Source of the DNA: Clostridiaceae bacterium
Lineage (GTDB): Bacteria; Bacillota; Clostridia; Clostridiales; Clostridiaceae
Reading direction: 5' to 3'
DNA length: 64,000 bases
Assembly: GCA_902363375.1 (NCBI GenBank)
Contig: CABIZX010000001.1
Location: 186,001-250,000 of the forward strand
The translations under genes and the position numbers were made by a program. Below are positions 1-9,289 of this stretch, piece after piece. Numbering within the stretch: the first letter of the stretch is position 1; every line of letters begins with the position of its first letter. The notes below the pieces were generated by a model. That model saw nothing but the letters and a program-made list of their open reading frames with translations, ran no database searches and was not told the origin of the DNA.

Positions 1-191
1 ATTATTAGCTGAAGAATTTTTAGTTACATCTTCATCAATTTCTTTTACAGTGTTAAATACACTTTTATTTTCATCCTTGTCAGTAGTTGAGTTTAAAGTC
101 GATTCTGTGTTAGAAGTACATCCAGTAAACATAAAAGAGCTTATAATTACAAGGACTAAACTTAAATCACGTATAAATTTTTTACTCATTT
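1..191 (-). CDS. Lipoprotein N-terminus, cut by window edge
   Basis: The reverse strand has an ATG at 191-189, preceded by a GGAGG ribosome site about 8 bases upstream. It stays open for 63 codons to the window edge. The product starts with MSKK, a hydrophobic stretch and a lipobox FTGC with the cysteine at residue 24. A Ser/Thr/Asn/Asp-rich linker follows, as in Gram-positive lipoproteins. The functional domain lies outside the window, so the role is unknown. It is divergent from nagA. A forward-strand reading frame across the same bases has no ribosome site and looks like a shadow. Confidence 0.75.
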
Positions 192-430
192 TAATCCTCC
201 TTTTTAAATTGTTATTAGTAGTATTATTACTTAATATACGAATAGGATGTGTTTATAAGCAATAAAAAATACAAAAAAATTTACAATATACTATTGAAAT
301 ATATTTAACCTTTGAAAAGTTTATCTTATAATGAAATGTGAAATAAAAATTTTTTTATTTTACGATTATAAAATTTATATAAAGTTGTTCTAAATTAAGT
401 AAGAATTAAAGCTTTGGGGGGATAGAAGCT

Positions 431-1540
431 ATGAAAAAGGTATTGACAGATACTACTATATATATAAAAGATGGAAAGATTGCATATGATGGAGAACCTT
501 TAGTTATAGAGAAGGGATATTATGCAGTACCTGGATTCATTGATGAACATACCCATGGGGGATATGGTTTTGATGTTATGGATGCCACCTATGAAGGGCT
601 AAATAAATTAACTATTGATTTAGGAAAAGAGGGGGTTACAGCCTTTCTTCCAACTACTATGACAGCTACACTGAAAGAAACAGAATTAGCTATAAATAAT
701 ACTATAAAAGTGAAAAATTATAATGAAAATAATAATATTGGTGGAGCAGAGATACTAGGAATTCATTTAGAAGGTCCTTTTATAAATAAAAAGTATAAGG
801 GAGCTCAGCCTGAAAGATATATTTTATTACCTAGTGAGGCGATAATGAATAGATTTGTAGAAGTTTCTAATAATAATATTAGAAAGGTTACATATGCACC
901 AGAACTAGATAAAGATTTTAAGCTTATAAATTGTTTAATTAAAAATAAAGTCATTCCATCAGTAGGACATAGTGATGGAACTTTTTCAGAGATAGAAGCA
1001 GCGGTAGAAAATGGCCTCTCTAGTGTTACTCATTTCCATAATGGTCAAAGCCCACATAATCACAGAAATCCTGGAGTGGTAACAGCTGGATTTACGTTTG
1101 ATGAATTAAGTGTAGAGATAATATGTGATGGAATACATCTTCATAAAGATACAGTGAAATCTGTTTATAAAATAAAAGGAAGGGATAAAATAGTATTAAT
1201 AACAGATTCTATGGAAGCTAAAGGATTGGATGATGGTGAGTATGAGCTTGGCGGACAAAAAGTAGTCAAGAGAGGAAATGAAGCTAGATTAGAAGATAAA
1301 ACTTTAGCAGGTAGCTGCTTAACTATGATAGAAGCAGTAAAGAATATAATGAGATTTACTAGATGCACATTAGAGGATGCAGTTACTATGGCAAGTACAA
1401 ATCCAGCTAGAAACTTAAATGTGCTTCATAGGAAGGGGAGCTTAGATATAGGCAAAGATTGTGACTTAGTAATATTAGATAGTAATTATGATATTGTAAA
1501 AACTTTATGCAAAGGGAAAGTTGTATTTAGTGCTAAATAA
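431..1540 (+). CDS. nagA: N-acetylglucosamine-6-phosphate deacetylase
   Basis: Removes the acetyl group from GlcNAc-6-P to give GlcN-6-P and acetate, in cytosolic amino-sugar and peptidoglycan recycling. The 369-residue length is slightly short for the family. Visible metal and active-site motifs are HTHGG (H40, H42), HLEGPF (E114), GHS (H180), THFHN (H201), the DGIH region (H236) and ITDS (D259). The usual THLFNAM segment reads THFHNGQ here, a mild deviation. The ATG follows a run of six G at 416-421. No nagB lies next to it. A small unknown gene follows 30 bases later and may be co-transcribed. Metal-dependent hydrolase membership is firm; substrate is by family. Confidence 0.93.
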   Translation: MKKVLTDTTIYIKDGKIAYDGEPLVIEKGYYAVPGFIDEHTHGGYGFDVMDATYEGLNKLTIDLGKEGVTAFLPTTMTATLKETELAINNTIKVKNYNENNNIGGAEILGIHLEGPFINKKYKGAQPERYILLPSEAIMNRFVEVSNNNIRKVTYAPELDKDFKLINCLIKNKVIPSVGHSDGTFSEIEAAVENGLSSVTHFHNGQSPHNHRNPGVVTAGFTFDELSVEIICDGIHLHKDTVKSVYKIKGRDKIVLITDSMEAKGLDDGEYELGGQKVVKRGNEARLEDKTLAGSCLTMIEAVKNIMRFTRCTLEDAVTMASTNPARNLNVLHRKGSLDIGKDCDLVILDSNYDIVKTLCKGKVVFSAK

Positions 1541-1570
1541 ATACTGATAATTAGAATGGAGAAATAAATT

Positions 1571-1882
1571 ATGACAAAAAAGAATAGTAAGAATAATGAG
1601 TTCCTAAGTACTCATAGGAATAACTCTTCCCCTAAAATATACTCACTTTTATTAGATTTAGTAAATGATGATAGAGAAGATCTAGCTAAAAGTGTTCTAA
1701 AGGTAGATTATTTACTTGAGTATACAAGTAATGCCATAAAACAAAGGGATTATACAGAAGCAAGGGAAGCTTTAGGAAAGGCAAGAGAAAGAATTGATAG
1801 TTTAAAGGCTGAAAATGTAAATGTGGAGTATTTAGAATATCTATATGAAGGTATAAGTAAAAACTGCAAAAATACTAAGTAA
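1571..1882 (+). CDS. Small helical protein of unknown function
   Basis: 103 residues, not recognised. The first 20 residues are polar and low in complexity (Lys, Asn, Ser). The rest (about 22-98) is predicted helical and charged, including a stretch rich in Ala, Arg and Glu near residues 58-77 that could form a coiled coil or small bundle. There is no signal peptide or membrane segment, so it is probably cytosolic. A GGAG ribosome site lies just upstream. It starts 30 bases after nagA and may share its transcript, but a functional link is not shown. truA follows after about 130 bases. Confidence 0.7.
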   Translation: MTKKNSKNNEFLSTHRNNSSPKIYSLLLDLVNDDREDLAKSVLKVDYLLEYTSNAIKQRDYTEAREALGKARERIDSLKAENVNVEYLEYLYEGISKNCKNTK

Positions 1883-2009
1883 CATACCTATATAATGATA
1901 TAGATTTATTTTGGTAAAGAGTATATACTTAACTAGAGTAATTTAGCAATTAAAGAGAAGTTAAGGCTCTTTATGTAATTTATATGGATTAGATAGTAAA
2001 GGAGATTTT

Positions 2010-2747
2010 ATGAGAAACTTAAGAATGGTAATAGAATACGATGGAACTAGATATAGAGGATGGCAAAAACAGAAGGAGAATGTTGCTACTATACAAGAAA
2101 AGATTGAAAAGGTATTAAGTAAAATGGCAAATGAAGAGGTTCAAGTTATAGGATGTGGTAGAACAGATACTGGAGTACATGCCGAAAATTATATAGCTAA
2201 CTTTCATACTAATTCTACTTTTACTAATGAAGATATATTAAATTATCTTTATGAGTTTTTACCAGAGGACATAGTAGTTAAATCAGTAACTGATGTTCAT
2301 GAGAGATTTCATGCAAGATATAATGCTAAGGCTAAAACTTATGTTTATACAATAAATAATGGAAAATATAGAGATGTATTCAATAGAAAATTTACATATC
2401 ATACTGATGAAGAACTTAATTTAAATTCTATGATGGCTGCAGCGGACATTTTAGTAGGAACTCACGACTTTAAAAGCTTTACAAGCTTAAAATCTGATAA
2501 TAAATCTACTGTTAGGACCATAAACTATATTGATATAACAAAAAAAGAACATATAATTAAAATAGAAGTTAATGGAGATGGATTCCTTTTAAATATGGTT
2601 AGGATAATAGTAGGAACTCTTTTAGAAGTTGGTAAAGGTGAATTAAAACCGAGTGATGTAGCTAAAATATTAGAGGCAAAAGAGCGAGCACAAGCAGGGC
2701 CAATGGCACAGGCTAAAGGATTATGTTTAAAGGAAGTAGAATATTAA
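2010..2747 (+). CDS. truA: tRNA pseudouridine(38-40) synthase TruA
   Basis: Isomerises uridine to pseudouridine at positions 38-40 of the tRNA anticodon arm. At 245 residues it has the usual length. The TruA signature GCGRTDTGVHA is present with the catalytic aspartate at D53. Other family features are the N-terminal MVIEYDGTRYRGWQ strand and the C-terminal FLLNMVRIIVGTL helix. The ATG has an AAAGGAG ribosome site upstream. In clostridia truA often sits at the end of the ribosomal-protein and ecf transporter cluster; here it is isolated. A long stem-loop follows it. Confidence 0.97.
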   Translation: MRNLRMVIEYDGTRYRGWQKQKENVATIQEKIEKVLSKMANEEVQVIGCGRTDTGVHAENYIANFHTNSTFTNEDILNYLYEFLPEDIVVKSVTDVHERFHARYNAKAKTYVYTINNGKYRDVFNRKFTYHTDEELNLNSMMAAADILVGTHDFKSFTSLKSDNKSTVRTINYIDITKKEHIIKIEVNGDGFLLNMVRIIVGTLLEVGKGELKPSDVAKILEAKERAQAGPMAQAKGLCLKEVEY

Positions 2748-2758
2748 AAATAAATGTT

Positions 2759-2855
2759 AAAAGGCTTTTGTAAAATATATTACTAATATTAAATAAATAT
2801 TGGAAAGACTGTTCAATATTTATTTAGATTAGTTTATTTTGCAAGAGCCCTTTTT
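2759..2855 (+). terminator. Long two-part stem-loop after truA
   Basis: An inner 12-bp perfect stem pairs 2791-2802 with 2814-2825 around an 11-base loop. It sits inside outer imperfect arms: 2759-2776, starting AAAAGGCTTTTG, and 2837-2854, ending AAGAGCCCTTTT. The right arm runs into a T tract. This fits an intrinsic terminator between truA and the transporter gene, although it is longer than usual. Confidence 0.6.
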
Positions 2856-2925
2856 ATGTATAACTATTTAAAAATTGCTTAACCTAAATAGATAATAATT
2901 ATTGAGTATTTAAGGTGGATAGAAC

Positions 2926-4200
2926 ATGAGCAAAATAAAGACTTTTCAAATAATAAAGACATTTCCTAAAAATATACACATAATGGTAGCCAGCGAAGCA
3001 CTGTGTGCTTTTGCTACGGGAATGTTTTTTTTCTTACAAATTTTATATTATGATTTCATAGGCTTATCAGCTGAATCTATAGGAATAATATTTTCCATAG
3101 GATCTTTATTCACCTTGGTAGGTTTTTTTATGGGACCTTTTATTAAGCTAGTTGGTCGTAAAAGAATTTTATGTATAGGACTACTAATTTCTGCTATAGG
3201 AATTGGACTTCATATGGGATTTACTACTATGATAATTCTTATATTAGGTCAAGTTTTTATAAATATAGGATCGTGCCTTATACAGGTTACTGAATTACAA
3301 TTATTATATTCTTATACTACAGGGCAAAAAGAATGTTGTGCTTATAGTTACAAATACTCTGTAAATTTAATAGCTGGAGCAGTTGGAGCGTTAATAGGAG
3401 GAAATATAACTGGTATATCTTACTTTGCTAAAATAGGGTATAGAAATCTATTCTTATCATCCGCTATAATTCTCATTTTAACTTCTGCTATTAGATATGT
3501 TTTATTACCAAAGGATATAACTAGCGAAGTTGAGAATGTAGAAGTAAGGAGGCGTATGGGAGAATCGATAAAGGCTCTAAAATCAGATAAATATATTAGA
3601 CTTTTTGCCATACTTTTATTTATCAACACTATAGGATTCAGTGCTGTAGGACCATATAATAACTTAATATTAAAAAGTTCTTTTAATTTAGGAAATAATA
3701 TAATATCTTATATAACTTTTTCTTTAACTATTTTAAGTATGATTGGACTCATTTTAATGCCTGGAATAATAGAAAAATTTGGAGTAGGAAAATTTAATAT
3801 AACTATATTTATAATTTCTATTGTTAGTTGCTTTATACTATCATTGATATCTAATAGTGAATTATTTTCATTTTTCTTAATAATTAGAGGTATATTTGTT
3901 GGGCTAATAGTGTCTTCTTTAGAGAGTTTAATGATGAGCAATATATCTATAGAACATCGAGATATATTTGCGGCTGTAAAGATGTTAGTTAATGGATTTT
4001 CTATAGCACTAGGAAATTTTATTGGAGGAACTATCTTAAATAATTGGGGTTATAGATACAATTATCTATATGGAGCAATAGTGCTTATTTGTGCAACAGC
4101 ATTTTTTTACTTAAAGGTAAGAGGAAATATGGAGAATACCACAATAAATCGAGCATGTCCTTGCCATTTCAAGGTTAGACACGTTGAATATAAAAGATAA
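2926..4200 (+). CDS. MFS-type membrane transporter
   Basis: A 424-residue integral membrane protein with about 12 hydrophobic segments and the major facilitator layout: two six-helix halves joined by a charged central loop (about residues 195-225). A short positive motif, GRKRI (about residue 77), follows the second helix, as in the MFS loop 2-3 signature. Substrate cannot be told from sequence. The last 20 residues form a cytosolic tail containing CPCHFKVRH, an unusual Cys-Pro-Cys-His cluster. The ATG follows AAGGTGG. Flanked by a stem-loop on each side, so it is probably transcribed alone. Confidence 0.8.
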   Translation: MSKIKTFQIIKTFPKNIHIMVASEALCAFATGMFFFLQILYYDFIGLSAESIGIIFSIGSLFTLVGFFMGPFIKLVGRKRILCIGLLISAIGIGLHMGFTTMIILILGQVFINIGSCLIQVTELQLLYSYTTGQKECCAYSYKYSVNLIAGAVGALIGGNITGISYFAKIGYRNLFLSSAIILILTSAIRYVLLPKDITSEVENVEVRRRMGESIKALKSDKYIRLFAILLFINTIGFSAVGPYNNLILKSSFNLGNNIISYITFSLTILSMIGLILMPGIIEKFGVGKFNITIFIISIVSCFILSLISNSELFSFFLIIRGIFVGLIVSSLESLMMSNISIEHRDIFAAVKMLVNGFSIALGNFIGGTILNNWGYRYNYLYGAIVLICATAFFYLKVRGNMENTTINRACPCHFKVRHVEYKR

Positions 4201-4222
4201 AAGTTATAAGTTAGAAATAGAT

Positions 4223-4261
4223 GACCATATGCAGACCCTTTATGAGGTTGATCATATGGTC
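4223..4261. other. Inverted repeat between transporter and LacI gene
   Basis: GACCATATG at 4223-4231 pairs perfectly with CATATGGTC at 4253-4261, with further GACC/GGTT pairing inside. No T run follows, so it is not a standard intrinsic terminator. It lies about 75 bases upstream of the LacI-type gene. It could be a weak terminator, an RNA processing site or an operator. Confidence 0.45.
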
Positions 4262-4335
4262 TATTGTGGTTTAATAGAGTATCATATATAATATATTTAT
4301 GACTTTATATAGGACATGAAATAGGAGGAATCTGT

Positions 4336-5346
4336 ATGGGGGTTACAATAAAGGACATTGCGAAGGCTGCCCGGGTATCGGCAACTACGGTTTCTAATGT
4401 TATCAATGGAAAGACATCAAAAACTACAGAGGAGACTAAGCAAAGAATATTAAGTTTGGTTAAAGAGCTTGACTATAAACCTAATGCAATGGCTAGAAGT
4501 CTAGTTAATGGTGAAACAAAGTTAATTGGTGTTATATTACCGGATATCTCCAATGCTTATTTTTCACAATTAGTAAGAAGAATTGAAGAAGCAGCAGAGG
4601 AGCATGGATATAGTATATTAGTTTGTAGTACACATAATAATGCAGAAAATGAACATAAGTATATCAATTTAATGAGGGAACATTGTGTGGATGGTATGAT
4701 AATTGGGACAAGCTCAATAAAAGAGACTTGGCAATTTGAAGAATTATTAAGAATGAAATATCCTATAGTAGCAATTGACAGAAATATTAGCAATTTTGAA
4801 GACGTTTGCAATGTGTATATAGATAATTATAATAGTGCATATGAAGCAACAAGATATTTTATTGAATTAGGCCATAGAAATATAGGATGTATTAATGGAA
4901 CGCCATGGTCAACTGCTTCGCGAGATAGTGTGGAAGGATATAGGCAAGCTATGAAGGATTATGGATTAAAGTTAGATGAAGGTTGGATATATTCATTATC
5001 CTATGATGTAGAAACCGGAATTAAGGGGGCTGAGAAGCTCTTGAACTATAAAAATAAGGTTACAGCTATATTGGCATGTTCGGATACGATTGCCTATGGA
5101 GTTTATAAAGCAGCCAGTAAACTTAATATATCTATACCGAAGGATTTATCTGTAATAGGGCTTGCTGATTTAATGTTTTCTGAAGTTATCACACCATCTC
5201 TTACAACTTTTAGTCATCCACTAAAAGATATGGCTAAGAGAGCTATAGAAGAGCTAATAACTATAATATCAAAAGAACCTAGAGAAAAAACTGAATATGT
5301 ATATACAGCTGAATTGGTTATAAGAGAAAGTGTACATGGAATATAG
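4336..5346 (+). CDS. LacI/GalR-family transcriptional regulator
   Basis: A 336-residue regulator of normal family length. Residues 3-24 form the LacI helix-turn-helix (VTIKDIAKAARVSATTVSNV). The hinge helix follows at about 46-58 (DYKPNAMARSL). The remainder is a periplasmic-binding-protein-like sensor domain starting IGVILPDISNAYFSQLV, typical of the PurR/RbsR/CcpA group. Its ligand is probably a sugar or nucleoside but is not determinable. The ATG has an AGGAGG ribosome site. A decayed purine nucleoside phosphorylase fragment lies immediately downstream, so its original target may have included a nucleoside operon; that is inference. Confidence 0.92.
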   Translation: MGVTIKDIAKAARVSATTVSNVINGKTSKTTEETKQRILSLVKELDYKPNAMARSLVNGETKLIGVILPDISNAYFSQLVRRIEEAAEEHGYSILVCSTHNNAENEHKYINLMREHCVDGMIIGTSSIKETWQFEELLRMKYPIVAIDRNISNFEDVCNVYIDNYNSAYEATRYFIELGHRNIGCINGTPWSTASRDSVEGYRQAMKDYGLKLDEGWIYSLSYDVETGIKGAEKLLNYKNKVTAILACSDTIAYGVYKAASKLNISIPKDLSVIGLADLMFSEVITPSLTTFSHPLKDMAKRAIEELITIISKEPREKTEYVYTAELVIRESVHGI

Positions 5347-5480
5347 CATAGCTCTATAAGATACATAGTTTAACTATATTAGTAAGTAAATCGTTGATGA
5401 TAATACAATTTTATACTTAGAATAAAGTATATTTGTATCCATCTATATTAGGTAGATGGAGATTTCTATAAATATATTAT

Positions 5481-5637
5481 TTTGGAGGGTTTATTATTAA
5501 TGCAGCAAGAGTAGGAGTAAATGCATCAACTATTTTAACTATATCAGATTATTCTGTTAGAGGGGAGCCTTGTTCTGTAGAAGAGAGGCAAGAATAATTT
5601 TACAAAGATGACGTAAATAGCTCTTGAATTAGCTTAA
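5481..5637 (+). pseudogene. deoD: Remnant of purine nucleoside phosphorylase (deoD)
   Basis: Only the C-terminal part of a DeoD-type phosphorylase can be read. The frame at 5481-5597 gives a segment with NAARVGVNASTILTISD and then SVEERQ, matching the DeoD pattern (A..LTISD....GE...EERQ). After EERQ the natural continuation NNFTKMT is in the next frame (5593-5613). A TAA then replaces one codon, and IALELA ends at a stop at 5635-5637. There is therefore one frameshift, one internal stop, and the first roughly 190 codons are missing. Family recognition is from memory of the DeoD C-terminus. Confidence 0.72.
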
Positions 5638-5677
5638 ATTGAGTAGAAGATATGATAATAAAATAAAGCTTAAAATT

Positions 5678-5730
5678 GAACCTATAGAATAGACACTTTG
5701 AAAAGACTATTCAGATAGGTTCTTTTTCTT
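5678..5730 (+). terminator. Intrinsic terminator after deoD remnant
   Basis: GAACCTAT (5678-5685) pairs with ATAGGTTC (5715-5722). A second helix, AATAG/CTATT, pairs inside it, and TTTTTCTT follows. A good forward-strand terminator. Confidence 0.8.
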
Positions 5731-5846
5731 ATACTCTATACTATTGGAATGTAGATATCTATTATCTCAGTTTTCATGTATTTGTAATATATTACATGAA
5801 GTTGTATATTATAATTGTTGTGAAATTATTAAGGTAGGAGAATATT

Positions 5847-6530
5847 ATGGATTTAAAGATTTTAATAGTAGAAGATGAGATATCTATAAGTGATATTTTA
5901 TATACAGCTTTGAAAAGTGAAGGATATAATGTAAGGTGTGGATTTACGGCTAAGGAGGGGCGGGAATTAATACAGAAATTTAAACCTGATTTAGCGTTGT
6001 TAGATTTAAATCTACCTGATGAAAATGGTCTTGAATTATGCAAAGAAATTAATAATAAATATTTAATTCCAATTATAATTTTGACAGCTAGAAATGATAT
6101 AGTTGATAAGATTTTAGGTTTGGAATTAGGGGCTGATGATTATATAACGAAGCCTTTTCATATAAAGGAAGTTCTTGCTAGAGTTAAAACAGCCCTGAGA
6201 TGTGTAGAAAAATATAGAATTAAAGGTGAAACAGAATTTTTAAATATTTCAAATCATATAAAGATAAATATGGATAGTAGAATAGTATTAAAGGCTGATA
6301 AAGAAGTTAAATTAAAGCCACAGGAATATGACTTGCTCGAATTTTTAATTAAGAATAGAAATAGAGTATTTTCTAGGGAGGAATTATTAAATAAAGTTTG
6401 GGGCTTTGACTATAACGGGGACATAAGAACTGTAGATGTTCACATAAGGCGAATAAGAAGCAAGTTAGATAATAAGAACGAAGGCTCACTTATTGATACA
6501 GTATTTGGAGTTGGATATGTGATGAGGTAG
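5847..6530 (+). CDS. OmpR/PhoB-family response regulator
   Basis: A 227-residue two-domain regulator. Residues 3-115 form a receiver with acidic pocket E9-D10, phospho-acceptor D53 (in LLDLNLPDENG), T80 and K102. Residues about 130-226 form the OmpR-type winged helix, with LKPQEYDLLEFLIKN, SREELLNKVWG and VDVHIRRIRSKLD. It is cytosolic and binds DNA as a dimer. It is directly followed, four bases after its stop, by a membrane histidine kinase, clearly its partner, and then by a lipoprotein. A short inverted repeat (TCATGTA...TACATGA, about 5774-5800) lies upstream and could be an autoregulatory site. Confidence 0.95.
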   Translation: MDLKILIVEDEISISDILYTALKSEGYNVRCGFTAKEGRELIQKFKPDLALLDLNLPDENGLELCKEINNKYLIPIIILTARNDIVDKILGLELGADDYITKPFHIKEVLARVKTALRCVEKYRIKGETEFLNISNHIKINMDSRIVLKADKEVKLKPQEYDLLEFLIKNRNRVFSREELLNKVWGFDYNGDIRTVDVHIRRIRSKLDNKNEGSLIDTVFGVGYVMR

Positions 6531-6534
6531 TAAC

Positions 6535-8001
6535 ATGAAAATAAGGAGAAAATTTATAAGTTCTATATTATTAACAATTATAGTTTTCGGAGTAATATTA
6601 AATTTATCTATAAGACATATATTAATTATTAGGATGGAAACTTCTATAGAAAATTCCTTGAATGAAATTATGTATAGTACTAGAGAGGCAATAAAATATA
6701 GATTGATAGCAACAGAGTTGGAGTATGAAAAGGATAGTCTATCTAAAGAGAGTGAGTATTTGAATAGATATATATCATCTAATTTTAAGTGCACTGTAGA
6801 AATATGCGATACAAAAGGGAAAGTATTAAGCAAGAATTTAGATGAATCTTTTAGAAGTACATTAGATAATGGAAATAAGGCTGCTCAAGATGGAACTGCT
6901 GTTGTTAATCTTAAGTATAAAGATGAAAATCTATATGGTATTTTATCATATCCTATTTTTATAAATGAGGATAATTTAGGAGTGATGAGTATAGTTAAAG
7001 ACTATAGTCAGGTTTATAAGGAAAACAATAAAGTGCTTTTGTTTATAACAGGAATAGAAGGAGTAACTTTATTTATTATATCTGCTTTATGTTTTTTTGT
7101 AATAACTAAAGTTACTAAGCCTATAATAATCTTAACTGAAGGAGTAAAGAAAGTTGGACAAGGTGACTATAGTTTTCAGGTATATGTTAGTGGAAATGAT
7201 GAGATAGCTATATTATCTAAGGAATTTAGTAATATGAAAGATAAGATAAAAGAGCAGATAAATACAATAAAAGATGAAAAGCAGAAGGTTGAGAAGTTAG
7301 AAAATAGTAGAAAAGATTTCTTCGATAATGTAACTCATGAAATGAAAACTCCTTTAACGGCCATTTCAGGATATGCAGAAATGATAAGAGAGGGAATGGT
7401 AACGGATGAAGAATTTAGAGAAAGAGCTATAGAAAGAATATATCTAGAAAGTGAACGATTGCATGGATTAATTATAGAGCTGATAGAGGTATCAAAAGGA
7501 CTATCTTACAATATAGAAGATTTTAAGGAAGTGAATATCAATAAACTTATAGAGGAAATAATTGAAGATATGAGTATAAAAGCAAAGAAATACTCTATAA
7601 AACTTACATGCAATTTGGAAAATACCATAATAACAGCTCAGGAAAATAGACTTAGAGAACTTATTATAAATTTAATAGATAATGGCATAAAGTATTCAAA
7701 GACAGAAGAAGTCATATATGTAAATGGTAAAGTAGAAGGAAATGAATATGTATTAGAAGTCAAAAGTATGTCAGGAATTATTCCTAAGGAAATATATGAC
7801 CATATTTTCGAACCCTTTATAAAATCTAATAAGTTTGAAGACTCAGAAAGTAGGGGGCTAGGATTATATTTATGTAATGAAATTGTAAAAGATCATGGAG
7901 GATATATGGAAATAATAAATAAAGAAATAGTTACTGTAAAAGTAGCTATACCCTTAAATAAAAATGATATTGTTAACAACTTGGAAATAACTTTACTATA
8001 G
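6535..8001 (+). CDS. Membrane sensor histidine kinase
   Basis: 488 residues: transmembrane helix at about 9-30, an extracytoplasmic sensor of about 130 residues, second helix at about 167-190, HAMP (about 192-245), HisKA with H268 in THEMKTPLTAISGY, and an HATPase domain with N-box N383 and GLGLYL at 441-446. The G1 box, normally DxGxG, reads VKSMSGII (409-416). The aspartate is replaced by serine, so nucleotide binding may be altered. It partners the response regulator just upstream. The extracellular ligand is unknown. The ATG lies four bases after the upstream stop, indicating translational coupling. Confidence 0.93.
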   Translation: MKIRRKFISSILLTIIVFGVILNLSIRHILIIRMETSIENSLNEIMYSTREAIKYRLIATELEYEKDSLSKESEYLNRYISSNFKCTVEICDTKGKVLSKNLDESFRSTLDNGNKAAQDGTAVVNLKYKDENLYGILSYPIFINEDNLGVMSIVKDYSQVYKENNKVLLFITGIEGVTLFIISALCFFVITKVTKPIIILTEGVKKVGQGDYSFQVYVSGNDEIAILSKEFSNMKDKIKEQINTIKDEKQKVEKLENSRKDFFDNVTHEMKTPLTAISGYAEMIREGMVTDEEFRERAIERIYLESERLHGLIIELIEVSKGLSYNIEDFKEVNINKLIEEIIEDMSIKAKKYSIKLTCNLENTIITAQENRLRELIINLIDNGIKYSKTEEVIYVNGKVEGNEYVLEVKSMSGIIPKEIYDHIFEPFIKSNKFEDSESRGLGLYLCNEIVKDHGGYMEIINKEIVTVKVAIPLNKNDIVNNLEITLL

Positions 8002-8059
8002 TTGTTAAAAAGTTAATTATACAATTATATTAAAGTTATTGAGTAAGGGGAGTTTTAAA

Positions 8060-9085
8060 ATGAAAGTTAACAAATTTATATTGTATTTTATAGCTGCTAT
8101 AATAGTTACTAGTACAATTTTTATAGGTGGATGTAAAAATAAAGATAAAGAAATAGTATTATCTAAAGATGTAGCTAAAGATATAAAAGTTGAAGAAAAT
8201 GAAATAGAAAAGCATATAACAGAAGGAAATAAGTTTTTAGAGGAAAAGAAATATGAAGAAGCTAGAAAATCTTATGAAGCAGCCATAGAAAAAGGTAAAA
8301 ATGATAAGCAAATTTATATTGACATAAAGGGCCAATATATGAATAAAAATAGATATGATGATGCGTACTATATTATTAAATTGGCTATAGAAAATAATGT
8401 AGATACAGAGAATATGGAGAAAACTCTTACGGATATAAGAAATAAGATGGAGTGTGTAGAACTATCATATGAGGTTTATGAAGGTAGCTCATCAATTTCA
8501 TTACCAGAAGAGGTAGAGATAAAGGTTGATGAAAATAAAGTTAAGGATTATGTGGTTTGGGAAAGCAAGGATACTAATGTGACTAATACACCTGGACAAT
8601 ATTCATATAAAGGAATAACAAAGGAATATGGTAGAAATGTTCATGCCATTTTAAATGTAAAAGAAAACGTATATGATAACAAAATTGGTTATATAAAAGA
8701 TATTTACATGAATAATGATATTATTTATATAGCTTTTGATGAAGTCGAATTTTACACTGGTGAAGATGCACTAAAAGAGGCTAAGAAGGATAATAAAGCT
8801 ATAAAAGAAGATGATGGAACTTATGTAGTATATGATGATTATTATATTAGAAATTCCATTACTGGCACTAAGGAATATCAAGTATCAAAAGATGTTAGTA
8901 TGAATTTATTAGACTATGAAATAAATTCATCTAGCAACACAACTAGTTTGCAAAGTGTTGATTATAATACTTTAAAAAAATATGTAGATAAATGGAAAAA
9001 TACTTCAGCAGAAAGAGCACTGTTATTTAAGATAGATATGAAAAACAGTATAGTTTCAGCAATGAGTAGACAATTTACTCCATAG
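8060..9085 (+). CDS. Lipoprotein with TPR-like and Ig-like regions
   Basis: 341 residues from the ATG at 8060, chosen because AAGGGGAG lies 8-10 bases upstream; a TTG at 8039 would extend it by seven residues. A signal peptide ends in the lipobox IGGC (cysteine about residue 25). Residues about 50-130 hold TPR-like helices (EGNKFLEEKKYEEARKSYEA). Residues about 145-200 resemble a bacterial Ig-like domain (SLPEEVEIKVDE...GQYSYKG). The C-terminal 120 residues are unrecognised. It is probably anchored on the outer face of the membrane. It follows the sensor kinase by 58 bases and may be its target or an accessory sensor. Confidence 0.8.
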   Translation: MKVNKFILYFIAAIIVTSTIFIGGCKNKDKEIVLSKDVAKDIKVEENEIEKHITEGNKFLEEKKYEEARKSYEAAIEKGKNDKQIYIDIKGQYMNKNRYDDAYYIIKLAIENNVDTENMEKTLTDIRNKMECVELSYEVYEGSSSISLPEEVEIKVDENKVKDYVVWESKDTNVTNTPGQYSYKGITKEYGRNVHAILNVKENVYDNKIGYIKDIYMNNDIIYIAFDEVEFYTGEDALKEAKKDNKAIKEDDGTYVVYDDYYIRNSITGTKEYQVSKDVSMNLLDYEINSSSNTTSLQSVDYNTLKKYVDKWKNTSAERALLFKIDMKNSIVSAMSRQFTP

Positions 9086-9118
9086 ATATATAGGCAAACA
9101 GAGCTTAATATATTTGAT

Positions 9119-9160
9119 AGAGCCCATATAAAAATTATAGGTTTATATGGACTCTTGCTT
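9119..9160 (+). terminator. Terminator after the kinase-lipoprotein unit
   Basis: AGAGCCCATATAAA (9119-9132) pairs with TTTATATGGACTCT (9142-9155), with one mismatch, followed by a T-rich stretch. It overlaps the region where an extended reading of the next gene would begin, which supports a later start for that gene. Confidence 0.75.
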
Positions 9161-9289
9161 TATATAGATATATTTTATTTATATGTTAAAATAGTTAATA
9201 AGATAGAAATATTTAAATTGGATAAAGTAAATATTTATGGTATAAGAAATGAAAATTTACTAAAATATTTTAGAAAAGAGGTATTACAG

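Noticed and set aside
50..265. Forward open frame of 71 codons at the left edge
   Set aside because: It has no ribosome site and is the antisense of a convincing lipoprotein start on the other strand.
9155..9289. N-terminal extension of exonuclease III
   Set aside because: It overlaps a terminator, has no ribosome site and lacks homology; the ATG at 9290 begins the canonical sequence.
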